Assembly: GCF_021441885.1 (NCBI RefSeq)
Contig: NZ_CP090439.1
Span: forward strand, 1,364,001-1,428,000
Source: Vibrio maritimus
GTDB taxonomy: Bacteria; Pseudomonadota; Gammaproteobacteria; Enterobacterales; Vibrionaceae
Length of the DNA: 64,000 bases
Direction of reading: 5' to 3'
The notes under the pieces: model-generated
Database searches by the model: none
Told to the model about the DNA's origin: nothing
The model's input: only the letters and a program-made list of their open reading frames with translations
Translations under genes and position numbers: made by a program
In this document: piece by piece, positions 61,391 through 64,000 of the stretch
How the letters are laid out: each line of letters starts with the position of its first letter
Numbering within the stretch: the first letter of the stretch is position 1

Positions 61391-62335
61391 ATGCTTGATC
61401 TGATCTTATCAACACATCAGGGTTCACACGAAGAGCTGCTCGGTTTATCTGAGGTGTTTGACGCTGTGGATGCCTATATATTTATAAAAGATAACGAAGG
61501 TCACTATCAGTATGTCAATCGTAAAGTCTTAGACACTTTTGGTGTGACTCTCGATGGAATTAGAGGTAAAACAGACTGGCATTTGTTTAGTTTTCGCACC
61601 GCCAAAATGATGCGTTTGAATGATAAGAGCGTTATAGACACTCGCAAACCCACTCAGCAAAAAATTCCTTTCTCCATCGAAAATAGTGAGCTTTACCATT
61701 TAACGGTGACGTCCCCAATCATTAAAAATAATCAGGTTCTAGGTGTCATTGGTTTTGCCGTAGATGTATCCAAAGACATGGCTGAACGTCAGGTTCTGCT
61801 CGAGGAGGCTAATACCGATGGGCTGACTGGGTGTTTTAACCGTCGCTATATGCACTTAGCGCTAGAAGAAGAACAAAATAAGCACAGAGAGCTCGGAGTG
61901 CCGAGTTCGCTATTGATCATAGATGTCGATCGCTTTAAGCCAATTAACGACAAGTACGGACATTCAATTGGCGACAGAGTGTTGGTTGATGTGGTCGCTG
62001 TCATTGACCAATGTACTCGTGAGCAGGATAAACTGTGTCGATATGGTGGAGATGAGTTTGTCTTGCTGCTACCCGGCAGTAATGTTCATCAAGCTTATGC
62101 ACTTGCTACGCGCCTGTCGCGCAAAATAGATGCGCTCGAGTTTCAGAGCAGCAGTGGTAAAACCTTTGGTGTGTCATGCTCAATCGGTGTCGCGACTCAA
62201 GCGCTCGATGACGGAAGTATTGTGGAGCGTGCGGATAAGGCGCTCTACATGTCTAAAAAAGGGTGCTCTGGTCGCGTCCACATGTATTGTCCTGAAACCC
62301 ATGTTATACAAGAGTGCAGCCAATGTGGTGATTAA
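61391..62335 (+). CDS. PAS-GGDEF diguanylate cyclase
   Basis: 314 residues, soluble. A PAS domain at about 20-130 (AVDAYIFIKDNEGHYQYVNR, GKTDWHLFSF) is followed by a GGDEF domain (ANTDGLTGCFNRRYMHLALE, DVDRFKPINDKYGHSIGD, YGGDEFVLLLPG). An intact active site plus the RxxD inhibitory site (REQD, five residues before GGDEF) indicate an active, product-inhibited c-di-GMP synthase. The PAS domain lacks an obvious haem or flavin signature. It is followed by a peptide/oligosaccharide-type binding protein with which it is probably not co-transcribed. Confidence 0.93.
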   Translation: MLDLILSTHQGSHEELLGLSEVFDAVDAYIFIKDNEGHYQYVNRKVLDTFGVTLDGIRGKTDWHLFSFRTAKMMRLNDKSVIDTRKPTQQKIPFSIENSELYHLTVTSPIIKNNQVLGVIGFAVDVSKDMAERQVLLEEANTDGLTGCFNRRYMHLALEEEQNKHRELGVPSSLLIIDVDRFKPINDKYGHSIGDRVLVDVVAVIDQCTREQDKLCRYGGDEFVLLLPGSNVHQAYALATRLSRKIDALEFQSSSGKTFGVSCSIGVATQALDDGSIVERADKALYMSKKGCSGRVHMYCPETHVIQECSQCGD

Positions 62336-62507
62336 ATCATCGGTTAAACATGCATCCAGTAAACTTTAACCCAATTTTGAAACAGCCTCCCCTGTTCACC
62401 CTTGAAAACCCCGTCAAATACAGCTATTTATAACAGTATAAGCAAGATAAAACTGATCTAGGAAAGGACGCTCTCAAACGCCCTTTCTTTATTTTTAGGG
62501 GAAAGGG

Positions 62508-64000
62508 ATGACGTTAAAACGAAACGCGCTTTTAGCGATAGGAGTGGGGCTGTTTGCCTCAGGTGTGATGGCTGCAAATGTGGTTGAGACCACATCTCTA
62601 ACCGGCTTTGGTACGGCTAAATACCCGCAAGACTTCCAGCACTTTGATTATGTAAACCCAGAAGCGCCTAAATACGGCAAAGTTACCTTTGGACAAATGG
62701 GTACCTTTGACAATTTCAATCGCTATGCTTCTCGAGGTCAACCTGCTGCTGCGACTGGCGAGCTTTATGATCCCCTAATGCTTCCTTCCTCTGACGAAAT
62801 TGACTCTTACTATCCACTGATTGCCGAGAAAGTTCGTTATGCCGACGATTACAGCTGGCTTGAGCTCGACATCAACCCTAACGCGCGTTTTAGTGATGGA
62901 GTGCCTATCACAGCGAAAGACGTAGAGTTTACCTTTGATAAGTTCATGAAAGAGGGAGTGCCTCAGTTCAGGGCTTACTACAAAGACGTGAAAAGTGTTA
63001 AGGCGACGTCGAAGCTAACCGTGCGCATTGAAATGTCAGTTCCTAACAAAGAAAAACTGTTTGGACTGGCTCAGGGTACACGAGTGTTACCAGAGCATTT
63101 TTGGAAAGATAAGAACTTTGCAGAGCCTTTGAATGAGCCTCCAGTAGGAAGCGGCGCTTATAAAATCGTTGATTACAAGATGGGTCAGTCTCTGACTTAT
63201 GCCTTAGATGAAAACTACTGGGCAAAAGATCTACCAGTTAATGTCGGTCGAAATAACTTTAAGACCATTCAGTATGACTACTATCGTGATGACACCGTAA
63301 TGCTCGAGGCATTTAAAGCCGGTGAGTTCGACCTAAGACAAGAAAACAGCGCGAAGTTCTGGGCAAGCTCATACACAGGTGCCAACTTTGACCGTGGTTT
63401 TATCAAGAAAGAAGAGATTGAACACCACAAGCCAATGGCTACTCAAGGCTTTGTATTCAATATTGAACGACCTGTGTTTAGCGATCCAAAAGTCCGTGAA
63501 GCGCTGAGTTACGCGATGGACTTTGAGTGGATGAACCGAAACATGTTCTACGACCAGTACACGCGTACCCGAAGCTATTTCCAAAACTCAGATTATGAAG
63601 CAAAAGGGCTTCCTTCTGCGGCCGAGCTTGAAGTGCTTAACAAGTATAAAGGAAAGATACCTGAACGTGTGTTCACTGATGAATACAACCCACCGGTTAC
63701 CGATGGTTCAGGTCGAATTCGTCCACAAATGCGCAAAGCATTCGCCCTATTAAAAGAGGCCGGTTGGGAGCTTAAAAACAAGGTGATGACTAATGTAGAA
63801 ACAGGTCAGCCTCTAAGTTTCGAGCTGTTGATGTACAGCCCAACGACTGAGCGAATTGCGATTCCTGTCCAAAAGAACATGCGCGCGATGGGGATCGACA
63901 TGCGTATTCGCACCGTGGATACAACACAGTACCTGAAACGCTGGCGAGATCGTGATTACGACATGATTTCTTCTAGTTATTCAGCACAGCGTTATCCTAG
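62508..64000 (+). CDS. YejA-like family-5 solute-binding protein, 3'-truncated by window edge
   Basis: About 497 residues visible; no stop before the window ends. Signal peptide MTLKRNALLAIGVGLFASGV MAA is followed by YPQDFQHFDYVNPEAPKYGK, the opening typical of YejA (HFDYVNPxAPKxG). FTFDKFMKEGVPQFRAYYKD and VREALSYAMDFEWMNRNMF support family 5. YejA with YejBEF imports peptides and microcin C-like compounds. The rest of the operon would lie beyond the window. ATG 62508 has AAAGGG close upstream. Confidence 0.88.
   Translation, partial: MTLKRNALLAIGVGLFASGVMAANVVETTSLTGFGTAKYPQDFQHFDYVNPEAPKYGKVTFGQMGTFDNFNRYASRGQPAAATGELYDPLMLPSSDEIDSYYPLIAEKVRYADDYSWLELDINPNARFSDGVPITAKDVEFTFDKFMKEGVPQFRAYYKDVKSVKATSKLTVRIEMSVPNKEKLFGLAQGTRVLPEHFWKDKNFAEPLNEPPVGSGAYKIVDYKMGQSLTYALDENYWAKDLPVNVGRNNFKTIQYDYYRDDTVMLEAFKAGEFDLRQENSAKFWASSYTGANFDRGFIKKEEIEHHKPMATQGFVFNIERPVFSDPKVREALSYAMDFEWMNRNMFYDQYTRTRSYFQNSDYEAKGLPSAAELEVLNKYKGKIPERVFTDEYNPPVTDGSGRIRPQMRKAFALLKEAGWELKNKVMTNVETGQPLSFELLMYSPTTERIAIPVQKNMRAMGIDMRIRTVDTTQYLKRWRDRDYDMISSSYSAQRYP

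Noticed and set aside
1..64000. CRISPR array, integron attC array, prophage or toxin-antitoxin island
   Set aside because: No regularly spaced direct repeats, integrase, attC-like series, phage structural genes or recognised toxin-antitoxin pair were seen.

Overview
The window looks like a piece of a Vibrio genome, probably from the second chromosome. The reasons are the moderate GC content, the glyA-gcvH-gcvP / XRE / gcvT arrangement, fruBKA with a divergent fruR, two secreted trypsin-like proteases with GlyGly-CTERM tails, and several Vibrio-type small DUF families. I cannot assign the species. I saw no rRNA, tRNA, CRISPR array, IS element, integron or prophage.

Layout. (1) 1-6.8 kb: a partial SnoaL-like gene, a secreted ankyrin protein and a second SnoaL-like gene; then an aldo/keto reductase, an outer-membrane barrel with a divergent LysR gene, and an alkyl-sulfatase-type metallohydrolase. 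(2) 6.8-14.2 kb: the glycine cleavage / one-carbon module. glyA-gcvH-gcvP are on the minus strand. An XRE-cupin regulator and gcvT are on the plus strand. The two intergenic regions share a GGAAAC-N3-GTTTCC palindrome, and a perfect PurR-type box precedes gcvT. (3) 14.3-16.7 kb: tandem serine proteases with rhombosortase-type tails. (4) 16.7-22 kb: the fructose PTS operon fruBKA facing fruR, with three FruR-type operators between them. (5) 22-27.6 kb: a GH9 cellulase-type enzyme, a 58-residue lipoprotein, a GH1 6-phospho-beta-glucosidase and an SgrR-family regulator preceded by a 13-bp perfect inverted repeat. (6) 27.8-36.7 kb: a trimeric autotransporter-like adhesin, small DUF genes with a MarR regulator and twin operators, a large secreted protein resembling unclassified glycoside hydrolases, a GNAT enzyme and an MsbA-related exporter. 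(7) 36.8-43.1 kb: a cytoplasmic GH3 enzyme, a repeat-rich spacer, small unknown genes, and a PACE efflux protein with a divergent LysR gene. (8) 43.1-60.8 kb: an apparent beta-glucan or beta-oligoglucoside utilisation regulon. It contains a domain-permuted GH3, a cytoplasmic solute-binding-like protein, a five-gene Dpp/Opp-type ABC importer, a 1150-residue phosphorylase of the GH94/GH149/GH161 type, a LacI regulator, a LamB-like porin and a MalM-like lipoprotein. (9) 60.8-64 kb: a small exported protein with a perfect CRP site, a PAS-GGDEF cyclase and the start of a YejA-like binding protein.

The most interesting system is region 8. One LacI-type operator, GAAAGCGCTTTC and close variants, recurs at seven places, next to nearly every transcription unit of the region. 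It ties outer-membrane entry (porin), periplasmic capture and import (ABC) and cytoplasmic breakdown (phosphorylase and permuted GH3) into one regulon. The substrate is inferred, not proven: beta-1,3-glucan oligosaccharides (laminarin) or cello-oligosaccharides both fit.
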